Assembly (NCBI GenBank): GCA_023423895.1
Contig: JAFAER010000218.1
Span: forward strand, 1-64,000
Direction of reading: 5' to 3'
Length of the DNA: 64,000 nt
From: Pseudomonadota bacterium
GTDB taxonomy: Bacteria > Myxococcota_A > Polyangia > Polyangiales > Polyangiaceae
The first letter of the stretch is position 1. The number at the start of each line of letters is the position of its first letter. A program made the position numbers and the translations under genes. The notes under the pieces were generated by a model. The model saw only the letters and a list, made by a program, of their open reading frames with translations, searched no databases and was not told the origin of the DNA. Positions 48,827 to 57,893 of this stretch are shown piece after piece.

Positions 48827-50131
48827 ATGTGCGCGCCCATGCAGCGCTTCGTCGTCATCCTTTCTTGCAGCGCGCTCGCCGCGTTCGGCATCGTGGCCTT
48901 CGCATCGTGTGGTGGTGAAGAAGAGCGGCCCAGGGCCCAGCGGAACGATGCGGGGTTCGACGCGCCGTTCATCGGTGAGACGGCGCCGCCGACGCCGGAC
49001 CCCGAGCCGCCGCCGGGCGACGTCTGCGGGATCGGCACGGGTCTCCAACCGGAAGCGCCCTGGCCGCTTCGAGGTGGCTGCTCCACACGCGCTGGCTGGT
49101 CGGCGCTGCCGGGACCGACGAACGCACAGATCGCGCACAGCGTGCCGCTCGCGGCCGGCGACAGCTCACCTGCCTTGAGCGCGCTCGGCCTGACGTGGGT
49201 GGCGACCGCGGAAGGTGACGTCATCGCGCTCACGAGCTCCGGTGTCGTCCGCTGGGCGTATCGAACTGGCGGCCCGATCGCGTCGTCACCCGCGATCGAC
49301 GAGGCCGGAAACGCCATCGTGGGTAGCAAGGACGGCTCCCTCTACGCGATCGCGCCGGAGGACGGACCGTCCGATCCCGATGGCGGCAGCGGCAGTGACG
49401 GCGGCATCCATCGGCCTGGAAAGCTCACGTTCAAGATCGCGGTCGGGCCGGTCGCGTCGTCGCCGCTCATCGGCGGTGACGGTACGATCTACGTCGGCAC
49501 GACCGACGGCAAGCTCGTCGCCGTCGCGAAGGGCGGAGCCGCGATCGCGTGGACGGCCACGACGAACGACACGCTCGGATCGTCACCGGCGCTCGGTCAG
49601 GACGGCACGATCTACGCGGGCAGCAGCGACGGCAAGCTCTATGCTTTCGACGCGACGGGCGGCACGAAGTGGGCGCTCGCTCTCGGCTCGCCGGTCCACG
49701 GCTCGCCTGCCGTGGGCGGCGATGGCACGGTCTACATCGGCACGTCCGACGGGAAGCTGCACGCGATTGCGCCGGCCGGCACCGAGCGCTGGGCGTATGC
49801 AACGGGCGGAGAGATCCGCGGGACGCCTGCGGTCTACGCCGGCGCCGTGTACGTCGGGTCGGACGACAACAAGCTGCATGCCGTCTCGACGACCGATGGC
49901 GGAGGACGCTGGACCTACGCGACCTCGGGCCCCGTCGCGACGCCGGTCATCGGCTCGGACGGGACGATCTACGTCGGGTCTGCCGACGCGCGGCTCTACG
50001 CGCTGACGGCGAAGGGCTCGCTCTTCTATGCGGTGAACGTGAAGGGAGCAGTGACGAGCGCGCCCGCGATCGGACCAGGTTCGGCGCTGTACGTCACGAC
50101 GGCCAACGCGCTCGTCGTGCTCTCGCCCTGA
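48827..50131 (+). CDS. Secreted PQQ-like beta-propeller protein
   Basis: 434 residues. Signal (RFVVILSCSALAAFGIVAFA) followed by Cys-Gly-Gly, a possible lipid site though the lipobox is atypical. A Pro/Glu linker leads to at least seven repeats of a roughly 40-residue unit with GTIYVGTTDGKLVAVAK, GTIYAGSSDGKLYAFDA, GTVYIGTSDGKLHAIAP and related lines, each ending in a Trp-containing strand. This is the PQQ/pyrrolo-quinoline-type propeller, as in BamB and some dehydrogenases. No PQQ-binding residues or dehydrogenase domain are seen; it is probably a binding or assembly protein. Confidence 0.87.
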   Translation: MCAPMQRFVVILSCSALAAFGIVAFASCGGEEERPRAQRNDAGFDAPFIGETAPPTPDPEPPPGDVCGIGTGLQPEAPWPLRGGCSTRAGWSALPGPTNAQIAHSVPLAAGDSSPALSALGLTWVATAEGDVIALTSSGVVRWAYRTGGPIASSPAIDEAGNAIVGSKDGSLYAIAPEDGPSDPDGGSGSDGGIHRPGKLTFKIAVGPVASSPLIGGDGTIYVGTTDGKLVAVAKGGAAIAWTATTNDTLGSSPALGQDGTIYAGSSDGKLYAFDATGGTKWALALGSPVHGSPAVGGDGTVYIGTSDGKLHAIAPAGTERWAYATGGEIRGTPAVYAGAVYVGSDDNKLHAVSTTDGGGRWTYATSGPVATPVIGSDGTIYVGSADARLYALTAKGSLFYAVNVKGAVTSAPAIGPGSALYVTTANALVVLSP

Positions 50132-50150
50132 GCGGGCGCGGCGTCGCGCG

Positions 50151-52295
50151 TCAGTGCAGCACGAAGTTGTTCAGCGCCTGGACGACGACGCCGACGATGC
50201 TCTCGCCGGCGATGCCGCCTGCGGCGATCGCGATGAGGTATCGGTCGGCCCAATCCTTCTTCCACCGGGTCGCGAGCACACCGAACAGAGCGCCGAGGAA
50301 CATCGCGAGCGGGTAGAAGAACGGCAGCACCATCCCGAGCCCGAGGCCGGTGGGCGACGGAACGAGGTGCTTGTACCGCTTCGGAACGGCGAGCTCGGCG
50401 ATGGCGAGCACGACCCCGATGCCGACGCCCCACGCGATCGCCGTCTGGGCCATCGGATGGAGGTTCGCGAGGCCGTACTTGAACACCTCGGCGACCGCTT
50501 TCCACTGCTGCGCCGCGACGGCTGGAAATACCGCCGGCCGACTCGCGGTCCCCGTGAGCGGGAGCGCGCTCGGGACGAGCAGCAGGTACCCGAGGCTGCT
50601 CGCGACGGTGCCCGTGAAGATCCCGAGCGCCTGCGCCACGAATTGCCGTCGCGGATTCGCGCCGAGGAGATAGCCGGTCTTGAGGTCGTTCAACAGGTCC
50701 GCGCTCGCGTGCGAGGACCCGGCCGTGATGCCGGCGGTCTGCAGGTTCGCCGTCGAGCTCTGCGGGATCAGCACACCGTAAGTGAGCTGCATGATCTTCC
50801 CCAGCGGTCCGCCTGGCGTGATGTCGCTCTCGCCCGTCGCGCGGCACGCGACGATGGCGAGCACGAACGTCATCGCGACCGCGAGGACCCCGTACGGCAC
50901 CGGGATCTCGAAGTAGACGTGCGCGATCGTGATGATGCCCGTCGCGGAGACGACGAGACCGCCGACGAACCAGCTCGTCGGCACCTCGATGTCCTCCGGT
51001 CGAGCGCCGACCGTCGCGCCGCCATCGCGGGCGGGATGCGCGGCCTGCTTCCCGGGGAGCATTCCGGCGATCGCTCGACCGATGGTGCGCCACTGCGCGG
51101 CGAAGGACACGAGCCCGCTCGCGACGAGCAGCGGAGCCCCGGTCCAGATGCCGATCTCCTTCCATGCCGATTGCGGCCGGCTCACCGCGGCGACCATCTT
51201 GCCGGCCGCGTCCTGCCACTCCCAATCCATTGCTGGAGGCGCGACGAACAGCGCGATGACGAGCCCGCCGATCACCATCCACGCCGTGATGCGGATCCCG
51301 ACGAGGATGCCTGCGAATGCGAGCGCGACGCCGTGGTCGAGCCTGATGTGGTAGTCGCTCGGGAGGAACGTCTTGCCTCCCGGATGGAGTCGCGCCGGAC
51401 CCGCGGTCGCGAGCCGATGCCACGCGGCAGGGACGGCGGCCGCGATCCAGTCGAAGATGTTCGATTGACCGGGAAGGATCGTGTCGCGGACGAGCTCGCC
51501 CGTCGCCGGATCGCGCGTCTTCAGGATCTCGAGGTCCTTCAGCAGCGGAACGAGGCCGGAGACCGCCGCGGTGGCGATGAGCGCGCGCGCCTTCGCGAGC
51601 GCCTCCGAGCCACGGCTGTAGAGTCCCTGGAGGGTCACGGCTGCAGCGGTGCCCGACGGGAACTTCAGCTTCTCGCGGTTGATCATGCCGCGCTTCATCG
51701 GGATCGCGAGCGTCACCCCGAGCACCGCGAGGAAGAAGATCCACGCGGCAATCACGCCCGACGGAAGCTGCGTTCCCTTCGGGTTCGCCTCCGTGACCGT
51801 GAGGAGCAACATCGCCGGGATCGCCGAGATGAGCATGAACCCGGTCGCGTATCCGGCCGACGACGCCGTCGACACCGTCGTCGTGTTCTCGAGGATCGAG
51901 AGGCGGCTTCGCGGGATCCCGAGTCGGTGGAGGACCAGGCCGAGCAGCCACGGTCCGGCGAAGACGACCTTCTTCCACGTGGGCCAGCGGGGCGCTTCCC
52001 GCGAGAGGTTCTCGAGCCCGGTCCAGATCGCGAACGAGAGAATCGCTGCGGTCAGGTTCACGCCGAGGAACCAGCCGGTCTTCAGGCCGATGTAGATGTT
52101 CGTGAACGAGAGGAAGAACCCGAGCACGCTGCCGAGGACCACGGCGCGCACCGTCAGCTGGGCGGCGCCCGGGCGATGAATGCGCGCGTACCACTCCGGC
52201 TCGTCGATCTCGAGCACGCGCTCCGGTGGGATGTCGAGCGGCCGGCTCGCGTCGATCTCCTCGGGCGTCTCGGCCGGGCGCTGGAACAGGCTCAC
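50151..52295 (-). CDS. OPT-family oligopeptide transporter
   Basis: 714 residues with about 14-16 hydrophobic helices, e.g. AVVLGSVLGFFLSFTNIYIG, GFMLISAIPAMLLLTVTEAN, VIAAWIFFLAVLGVTLAI. The OPT signatures appear: TNIYIGLKTGWFLGVNLTAA near residue 65, LKFPSGTAAAVTLQGLYSRG near 195, and GYLLGANPRRQFVAQALGIF near 545 with the conserved LLNDLKTGYLLGA. OPT proteins import peptides or metal-siderophore complexes with protons. GTG start with GGAGG five bases upstream. The kinase gene lies 22 bases upstream on the same strand, possibly one operon. Confidence 0.93.
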   Translation of the reverse strand: MSLFQRPAETPEEIDASRPLDIPPERVLEIDEPEWYARIHRPGAAQLTVRAVVLGSVLGFFLSFTNIYIGLKTGWFLGVNLTAAILSFAIWTGLENLSREAPRWPTWKKVVFAGPWLLGLVLHRLGIPRSRLSILENTTTVSTASSAGYATGFMLISAIPAMLLLTVTEANPKGTQLPSGVIAAWIFFLAVLGVTLAIPMKRGMINREKLKFPSGTAAAVTLQGLYSRGSEALAKARALIATAAVSGLVPLLKDLEILKTRDPATGELVRDTILPGQSNIFDWIAAAVPAAWHRLATAGPARLHPGGKTFLPSDYHIRLDHGVALAFAGILVGIRITAWMVIGGLVIALFVAPPAMDWEWQDAAGKMVAAVSRPQSAWKEIGIWTGAPLLVASGLVSFAAQWRTIGRAIAGMLPGKQAAHPARDGGATVGARPEDIEVPTSWFVGGLVVSATGIITIAHVYFEIPVPYGVLAVAMTFVLAIVACRATGESDITPGGPLGKIMQLTYGVLIPQSSTANLQTAGITAGSSHASADLLNDLKTGYLLGANPRRQFVAQALGIFTGTVASSLGYLLLVPSALPLTGTASRPAVFPAVAAQQWKAVAEVFKYGLANLHPMAQTAIAWGVGIGVVLAIAELAVPKRYKHLVPSPTGLGLGMVLPFFYPLAMFLGALFGVLATRWKKDWADRYLIAIAAGGIAGESIVGVVVQALNNFVLH

Positions 52296-52317
52296 CGCTC
52301 CTCCATATCAGAAGGAG

Positions 52318-53880
52318 TCAGCGTCCCCGGAGCAACATCCACCCTGCCGCCCCGGCGACACCGAGCACGAGCAGAACGAGCAGACCGATGATCACGCCCG
52401 GCCCACGCGGCTGAGCGAGCGGCGCCGACGGCGGAACACTCGGGACGCGCGGAGCGTGAGCCTGAGGAGGCGCGTGCGGCTGCGAGCTCCGCAGGGGCGC
52501 CGCCGCGGACGACGGCGTCGCGCTCGAGCTGCCCGGAGAAGGAGCTGTTGGTGGCGCGATGGCAGCGACGACGCCGGGCTTCGGCGGTGCGACGGGCGAC
52601 GTGACGCCCGGCCCGAGCGAGGCGGCCAGCGGCGAGGGGACGGCGATGCCCGCAGTGAGGTGCGCCGACGCCGACGGCGATGCCGCGACCGGATCTCTGG
52701 CGGGACGTGCGAGCGGCGCGGTCGAGCCGAGCGAGCTGCCGCCTTCGAGCGCGTCCGCCGCGCCTGGGCGCGCCGCGCCGCCGTTCTGGGCCGCGAGGAG
52801 ATGAAGCGCGCCGCTCGGCGCGTTGGACATCAGCATGGTCCCGGTGAACGGATGTGCCTGCCCCTGCATCGGCTTGGCGCCGTTCGCATTCGGCGCCGTC
52901 GCGGCGCGCACCTTCAGCATCGCAGCGGCGACGTCTCCGTCGAAGGCCGTCGCCGCGAGGGCAGACGCGTCGGACACCGGCGGCGTGCTCTTGCGTGTGA
53001 GCTCGCGGAGCGCCGACCAGAAGATGTTCGCGTTCGCGGGGCGCTCGAGCGGGCTCGGCGACGTCGCGCGAGCGAGGAGGTCTTCGACTGCCGGAGGCAG
53101 CGTGATGCCGAGGCTCGACGCTCGGAGCGCGCTCGTCATCGGGTGCCGGACGCGATCGCCGCGCATCACCTCGAGCATCACGAGGGCGAGCGCGAAGATG
53201 TCCGTCCACGGTCCGATCTCCCCGGCCTGCGGCGAGAGCTGTTCGGGCGGACAATACGCGGCGGAGAAGAGCTGGATGCCGTCCGCCGTCGCGATGTTCT
53301 TCCCCGCGCCCGGCTCCGCGAGGATCTTGGCGAGCCCGAAGTCGAGCACCTTGAGCCGTGACCCGGTCTGGACGCGAACGAGCATCAAGTTCGCGGGCTT
53401 GATGTCCCGGTGGACGATCCCCTGCGCGTGCGCATGTGCGATCGCGAGCGCTGCACTCTCGATGAGGTCCAAGGTCTCGCGGAGCGACCGCCCCGGGAGA
53501 CCGCGCTCGCGCCTCTCCGCCAGATCCGCGCTGAGGGTCCGTCCGTCGAGCCACTCGAGCACGAGGTACGGAATCCGTTCGCCCGTGGCCGGCGCGAAGA
53601 GCTGTCCCGACGACAGGCACTTCACGATGTCGTGGGTGCCATGCGACAGGTGCTGCAGGATCTTCGTCTCGTCGTGGAAGCGATGGATGAGCGAGCCCCG
53701 CGCAGCGTCCGTCAGGTTCGCGAGGCGCGTGAGTCTCAGGCACTTGATGGCGACCGGCTCGTTTCGGCCGAGGTGCCAGCCGCGATAGACGATCCCGAAG
53801 CCCCCCGTGTCGATGCACTCGTCGAACCGGATTTGGTCGACGGTGCTCCCTACGAGGCCGAGAACGTCGGCGACGCTCAC
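52318..53880 (-). CDS. Ser/Thr protein kinase with C-terminal membrane helix
   Basis: 520 residues. Kinase domain about 15-290: CIDTGGFGIVYRGWHLG, PVAIKCLRL (Lys), IVHRDIKPANLMLVRVQTG, KVLDFGLAKILAEPGAG, and FSAAYCPPEQL in the activation segment, where PPE replaces APE. A Pro/Ala/Ser-rich linker of about 190 residues ends in a membrane helix GVIIGLLVLLVLGVAGAAGW and LLRGR, so the kinase faces the cytoplasm with almost no external part. It is divergent from the TPR-sigma54 activator (153 bases), a plausible partner, and precedes an OPT transporter. Confidence 0.94.
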   Translation of the reverse strand: MSVADVLGLVGSTVDQIRFDECIDTGGFGIVYRGWHLGRNEPVAIKCLRLTRLANLTDAARGSLIHRFHDETKILQHLSHGTHDIVKCLSSGQLFAPATGERIPYLVLEWLDGRTLSADLAERRERGLPGRSLRETLDLIESAALAIAHAHAQGIVHRDIKPANLMLVRVQTGSRLKVLDFGLAKILAEPGAGKNIATADGIQLFSAAYCPPEQLSPQAGEIGPWTDIFALALVMLEVMRGDRVRHPMTSALRASSLGITLPPAVEDLLARATSPSPLERPANANIFWSALRELTRKSTPPVSDASALAATAFDGDVAAAMLKVRAATAPNANGAKPMQGQAHPFTGTMLMSNAPSGALHLLAAQNGGAARPGAADALEGGSSLGSTAPLARPARDPVAASPSASAHLTAGIAVPSPLAASLGPGVTSPVAPPKPGVVAAIAPPTAPSPGSSSATPSSAAAPLRSSQPHAPPQAHAPRVPSVPPSAPLAQPRGPGVIIGLLVLLVLGVAGAAGWMLLRGR

Positions 53881-53999
53881 CCTTCAGGCCTCGTGGTGTC
53901 GCGGTCCCCAACCATCGCGCCAGCAGCATAACGCGAAAGGCCGGTCGCTGGTTTTCCTCGTGGGCGACGGGTTCGGGTGACTTTTCCCGCCAGCCGGAC

Positions 54000-54027
54000 T
54001 TGCCGCTCGCCGCGCCAGCGGTAGGGT
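54000..54027 (+). promoter_or_regulatory. Promoter of the TPR-sigma54 activator
   Basis: TTGCCG (54000-54005), 16-base spacer, TAGGGT (54022-54027) ending six bases before the GTG at 54034. Confidence 0.45.
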
Positions 54028-54033
54028 TCCCTC

Positions 54034-57000
54034 GTGAGCTCTTCAGCACTCCTCCGCCGGCCGTACGGGGAGCCGTCGCGAGTCGAGGCCCGCGGTGGGT
54101 TCGGCGACCTCGACGCGCTCCTCGTCGACGCTCAGACCCTCTCGGGTGTGATCGTCCTTCGCGCTCCCAACGAAGCGCGCGGCGCGCTCCTTGCGCACGT
54201 CGGACGTCGGCTACGAGCGGCGGGATGGACGGCGATCGACGTCATGCCGCGGTCTCCGTGCTCGGCGTTCCGTGAGGCGGGGATCCAGCTCGGCGTCGAT
54301 GCCAACCCGTGCGAGGCGAGCGAATACGCGACCGCCCTCGCGGCCGCGTGTTCGGAGATCTCCGGGCGACGGATCCGTCGCTTCGCCATCCTCATGCCGC
54401 TGCCGGCGGAAGGCACGTGGGACGAAGCGGTGGCGCACGAGCTCGGTGGTCACCCGAACGTGCTGCTCGCGTTCACGGCACCGCCGTCCACGGCTGCGCC
54501 GGCATCGGCGACGGCGACCTTCGACATCGGCGAGGAGCTGTCGGCCCCGGACAAGGCCTCCTGGTTCGCTGCCATGGCGCACGAGGCGGAGGCGCTCGTT
54601 CGGACCAACAGGCTGCGGAATCTCGAAGAGTGGTGGCAGAGCATGACGCGGGAGAGCGCAGAGCCGCACGCGTCACGACGCGTGTTCACGCCCGTGGCGT
54701 CGCGCGCGCTCGAATGCCTCGCGCTCGTCCGGCGCTCGGTTCCGCTCGACGCGGCCGAGGACGTGCTCGGTGACGATGTGGTGACGGAGCTCGTGCGCGC
54801 TCGGGCCGTCGTCCAGCGCGCCAACGTGGTCGTCCTCGAGCCCACGCTCGACCTTGGTGCGCTCGAGCGTGGTGCTTCCATCGAAGCAAGGAAGCTCGCG
54901 CTCGAGCTGCTGCTCGGCGGTACGTTCGACGGAGATCCGTGGGCGCTGGCCCGCGCCTCCGAGCTCCTCGTCGCGGAAGGGCGCGCGCTCGAAGGCGACG
55001 AGACGATCGCGAAGGCGTTCCGCCGTGCGCGCGACGGACGGATCGCCGCGGAGATCTCGGACGCCTGGTTCGCGAGCGTAGCGCGCGTGACCGGCGAGAG
55101 CGGCATCGAGATCCGCCTACGCGCCGCCGATCGCGCGCTCGCCGGAGGCAACACCCACGACGCGCAGCGCTGGTGCGAGAGCGCAGCGAGCGCGGATCCT
55201 GGGAACCCTCGTGTCCGGCTTGCGACGGCGCGCGCACATGCGCAGGCCGGCGATCTCGTGGCCGCGCGCGTCGTCCTCGAGCAGCTCGCCGCGGCCGCCG
55301 CGGACGACGACGAGCTCCGCGCATCGATCGCGGTCGAGCAGGGCGAGATCCGCTACGTCGGCGGGCAGCTCGACGCCGCCGTCCGCGAGGCCGAGCAAGC
55401 GATCGACCTCACGACGAGCCCGCACACTCGACTCGGGGCGCGCAGCATCGTCGGCAAGGTGCTTCTCGCACGTGGCGCGTGGGACGAGGCGGACGCGCAC
55501 TTCGCCGCCGACACCCTTTCGGCCCATGCTGCCGGTGAAGCGCGGGCCGAGCTTCGTGCTCGGCTGAATCGGTCCATCGTCCTCATCGCGAAGGGCCTCC
55601 ATGCCGAGGCTCGCGAGACGCTCACGCGCGTCCTCGCCGATGGAGAGCGCCTCGGCGAGCATCGGGCCTGCGCGCTCGCACTGTCGAATCTCGGCGTCGT
55701 CGCGTACCACCAGCACGACTACGTGGGAGCGCTCTCGTTCTGGGAGCGGACGCTGCGGTATCGCGATGTGCTCGGTGGACGGCTCGCGGCTGCGATGCCG
55801 ATCGCCAATCTCGCCGAGCTCCGTCTGCGCCTCGGCCTCGTCGACAACGCCGAACACGCGATCCTCTTCGGACGCAGCTTCCTCTCGGGCAGCATCACCC
55901 CCGCTCGGAGCGCTCACTTCAAGCTCGTCGCTGCGCAGGTCGCGCTTGCACGCGCCCATACCGACGTCGCCCTTCGCGAGGTCGAGAGCGCGATGACGCT
56001 CGCCCGAACCTCCGGCGACATCGAGTACGTGGGCGCCGCCGCGATCGTCGGCGCGCGCATCGCGCTCGCGGACGGTGACGTCCAGCGCGCCGAAGACTGG
56101 ATGAAGACCGCGGCCGAACACGCAAAGACCGCGCGTTCGGTCGCCGAGCTCGCGATGCTTCGAGCGACGCATCTGCGCGCGCACGGTCGTCCTGCGCTCG
56201 CCGCCGCGCTGACCGCGCTCGAGCTCGCCCGTACGGCCAACGAAGACGACCTGCTCCTCGACGTGCATGCGCTCGTTGCCGCGTCGGCTCGCGACGAAGG
56301 AGACCGCGAGACGGCCCAGCTCCACTGCTCGCGCGCCCTCGCCATCCGGGACCGTGTGACTGCGACGCTTCCGCCCGAGATTCGCGCTGCCTTCGTCGCC
56401 AAGCCGGAGATGGTGTCTCTCGACCGCGTGCGAGCTTCGCTTTCGGTCACGCACAACCCCGACGCCGAGACGCCCTCGATGCGGCCGCCGCCGTCGGTGG
56501 ACGTGCGGCCTTCTCGAGCGTCGCTCGAGCTCGTCGGCGCGTCTCCTTCGATGCGGAGCCTCCTCCTCTCGATCACGAAGGCCGCACGTTCGGAGAGCAC
56601 GATCCTCATCCACGGCGAGAGCGGCACCGGCAAAGAGCTCGTGGCGCGCGCCCTCCATGCCGCGAGCTCGCGGTCGAACGGACCGCTCGTCGTCGTCAAT
56701 TGCGCGGCGCTCGTCGAGACGTTGCTGCTCTCGGAGCTCTTCGGCCACGAGAAAGGCGCGTTCACCGGCGCGACCACGCGCAAGCGCGGGCGCTTCGAGA
56801 TCGCCGAAGGCGGGACGCTGTTCCTCGACGAAATCGGAGACATCTCGCCACGGACGCAGGTCGCGCTCCTCCGCGTGTTGCAAGAGCGCACGTTCGAACG
56901 CGTCGGCGGCACGACATCGATCCGTACGAGCGCTCGCGTCATCTGCGCGACGCATCGCGATCTCCGAGCGATGGTGGAGCGCGGAGAATTTCGTGAGGAT

Positions 57001-57582
57001 CTGTTCTACCGCATCTGCGGGATCACGCTCGAGGTGCCGCCGCTCCGCGCGCGCATGGGGGATGTGCCTCGCATCACGGAGCACCTGCTCGAGCGCATCG
57101 CCGTGGAGACGGGCGGAGAACGGAAGATGCTCTCGGCCGAGGCGATGGAGCTTCTTCTTCGTCATTCGTGGCCGGGCAACGTCCGCGAGCTCGAGAACGT
57201 CCTCCGCTCGGCCGCCGTGTTCACGGACGACGCCGTCATCAGCGCGAGCGATCTCGTCGAGCTCGCTCGCGGAGGAGCGGGGCGCTCCGACGCGGTTCGC
57301 ATGGCGCCGCCGGATGCGGACGACGTGGATGACGCGAACGGCGGCGTCGTCTCCTCGCGCGAGGACGTCACCGTCGCCGCGTATCTCGAGGTACGCCAGG
57401 GGCGCGTCTCGCTCCACGACTTGAAGCGCCAGATCGAGCGCGAGTGCATCCAGCGCGCGCTCTTCGACGCCAAGGGGAACATCACGCGCGCGGCTGCGCT
57501 TCTGGGGATGAAGCGGCCGCGGCTCTCGCAGCTCGTCAAACAGTACGGTTTCTCGGTAGCATCCTCGGAGGAAGGCCAATGA
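54034..57582 (+). CDS. Sigma-54-dependent activator with TPR sensor region
   Basis: 1182 residues. Residues 1-200 hold a degenerate nucleotide-binding fold (TLSGVIVLRAPNEARGALLA) that lacks a good P-loop lysine. Residues 250-800 are tetratricopeptide-like repeats (AACSEISGR.. then VAYHQHDYVGALSFWERTLR, LARTANEDDLLLDVHALVAA). The AAA+ domain (about 840-1080) has GESGTGKELVARALHAA, the sigma54-contact loop GAFTGAT (about 907), LFLDEIGDISPRTQ and REDLFYRICGITLEVPPLRA. The end is a Fis-type helix-turn-helix (NITRAAALLGMKRPRLSQLV). It opens sigma54 promoters on a peptide or protein signal. A kinase gene diverges from it. Confidence 0.95.
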   Translation: MSSSALLRRPYGEPSRVEARGGFGDLDALLVDAQTLSGVIVLRAPNEARGALLAHVGRRLRAAGWTAIDVMPRSPCSAFREAGIQLGVDANPCEASEYATALAAACSEISGRRIRRFAILMPLPAEGTWDEAVAHELGGHPNVLLAFTAPPSTAAPASATATFDIGEELSAPDKASWFAAMAHEAEALVRTNRLRNLEEWWQSMTRESAEPHASRRVFTPVASRALECLALVRRSVPLDAAEDVLGDDVVTELVRARAVVQRANVVVLEPTLDLGALERGASIEARKLALELLLGGTFDGDPWALARASELLVAEGRALEGDETIAKAFRRARDGRIAAEISDAWFASVARVTGESGIEIRLRAADRALAGGNTHDAQRWCESAASADPGNPRVRLATARAHAQAGDLVAARVVLEQLAAAAADDDELRASIAVEQGEIRYVGGQLDAAVREAEQAIDLTTSPHTRLGARSIVGKVLLARGAWDEADAHFAADTLSAHAAGEARAELRARLNRSIVLIAKGLHAEARETLTRVLADGERLGEHRACALALSNLGVVAYHQHDYVGALSFWERTLRYRDVLGGRLAAAMPIANLAELRLRLGLVDNAEHAILFGRSFLSGSITPARSAHFKLVAAQVALARAHTDVALREVESAMTLARTSGDIEYVGAAAIVGARIALADGDVQRAEDWMKTAAEHAKTARSVAELAMLRATHLRAHGRPALAAALTALELARTANEDDLLLDVHALVAASARDEGDRETAQLHCSRALAIRDRVTATLPPEIRAAFVAKPEMVSLDRVRASLSVTHNPDAETPSMRPPPSVDVRPSRASLELVGASPSMRSLLLSITKAARSESTILIHGESGTGKELVARALHAASSRSNGPLVVVNCAALVETLLLSELFGHEKGAFTGATTRKRGRFEIAEGGTLFLDEIGDISPRTQVALLRVLQERTFERVGGTTSIRTSARVICATHRDLRAMVERGEFREDLFYRICGITLEVPPLRARMGDVPRITEHLLERIAVETGGERKMLSAEAMELLLRHSWPGNVRELENVLRSAAVFTDDAVISASDLVELARGGAGRSDAVRMAPPDADDVDDANGGVVSSREDVTVAAYLEVRQGRVSLHDLKRQIERECIQRALFDAKGNITRAAALLGMKRPRLSQLVKQYGFSVASSEEGQ

Positions 57583-57848
57583 GCCGCTCGTTCAGCAACG
57601 TCATCTCCCTTCTCGGGTTCACGTTCGTCGCCTTCGCCGTCGTGGGGTGCGCCGTCGAGGATGCGGAAGAGGAAGAGGTTCGCACCGAGCAGTCGGTCGC
57701 CGTGTCCAAGATCGAGGACGAAGAGGCGCCGCAAGAGTCGGCCGAGATTCTCCAGGTGCCGGTCCACCGTTATGCGGTGCCGCCGCCGATCGATGGCAAG
57801 GCGACCCAGGGGCCGTTCCCGCAGCCGTGGACGCCTGACGACAAGTAG
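57579..57848 (+). CDS. Small lipoprotein coupled to the sigma54 activator
   Basis: 89 residues. Its ATG overlaps the stop of the activator (ATGA), so translation is coupled. Signal SFSNVISLLGFTFVAFAVVG and Cys: a good lipobox (AVVGC). The mature part is short, acidic and disordered (EDAEEEEVRTEQSVAVSKIE) and ends in a Pro-rich segment (AVPPPIDGKATQGPFPQPWT). No family known. It may be the activator's output gene or its signal source; inference only. Confidence 0.75.
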   Translation: MSRSFSNVISLLGFTFVAFAVVGCAVEDAEEEEVRTEQSVAVSKIEDEEAPQESAEILQVPVHRYAVPPPIDGKATQGPFPQPWTPDDK

Positions 57849-57880
57849 CCGCCAGGCCTCGACCTTCGCGCGCGCTCGTC

Positions 57881-57886
57881 TAGGAT
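57881..57886 (+). promoter_or_regulatory. -10 element of the LOG-family gene
   Basis: TAGGAT ends seven bases before the ATG at 57894 and overlaps an earlier ATG at 57885; it decides for the later start. Confidence 0.4.
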
Positions 57887-57893
57887 GCGCGCG

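Noticed and set aside
57885..57893. ATG at 57885 as the LOG-family start.
   Set aside because: It lies inside the TAGGAT element; the ATG at 57894 fits the leaderless spacing and the family N-terminus.
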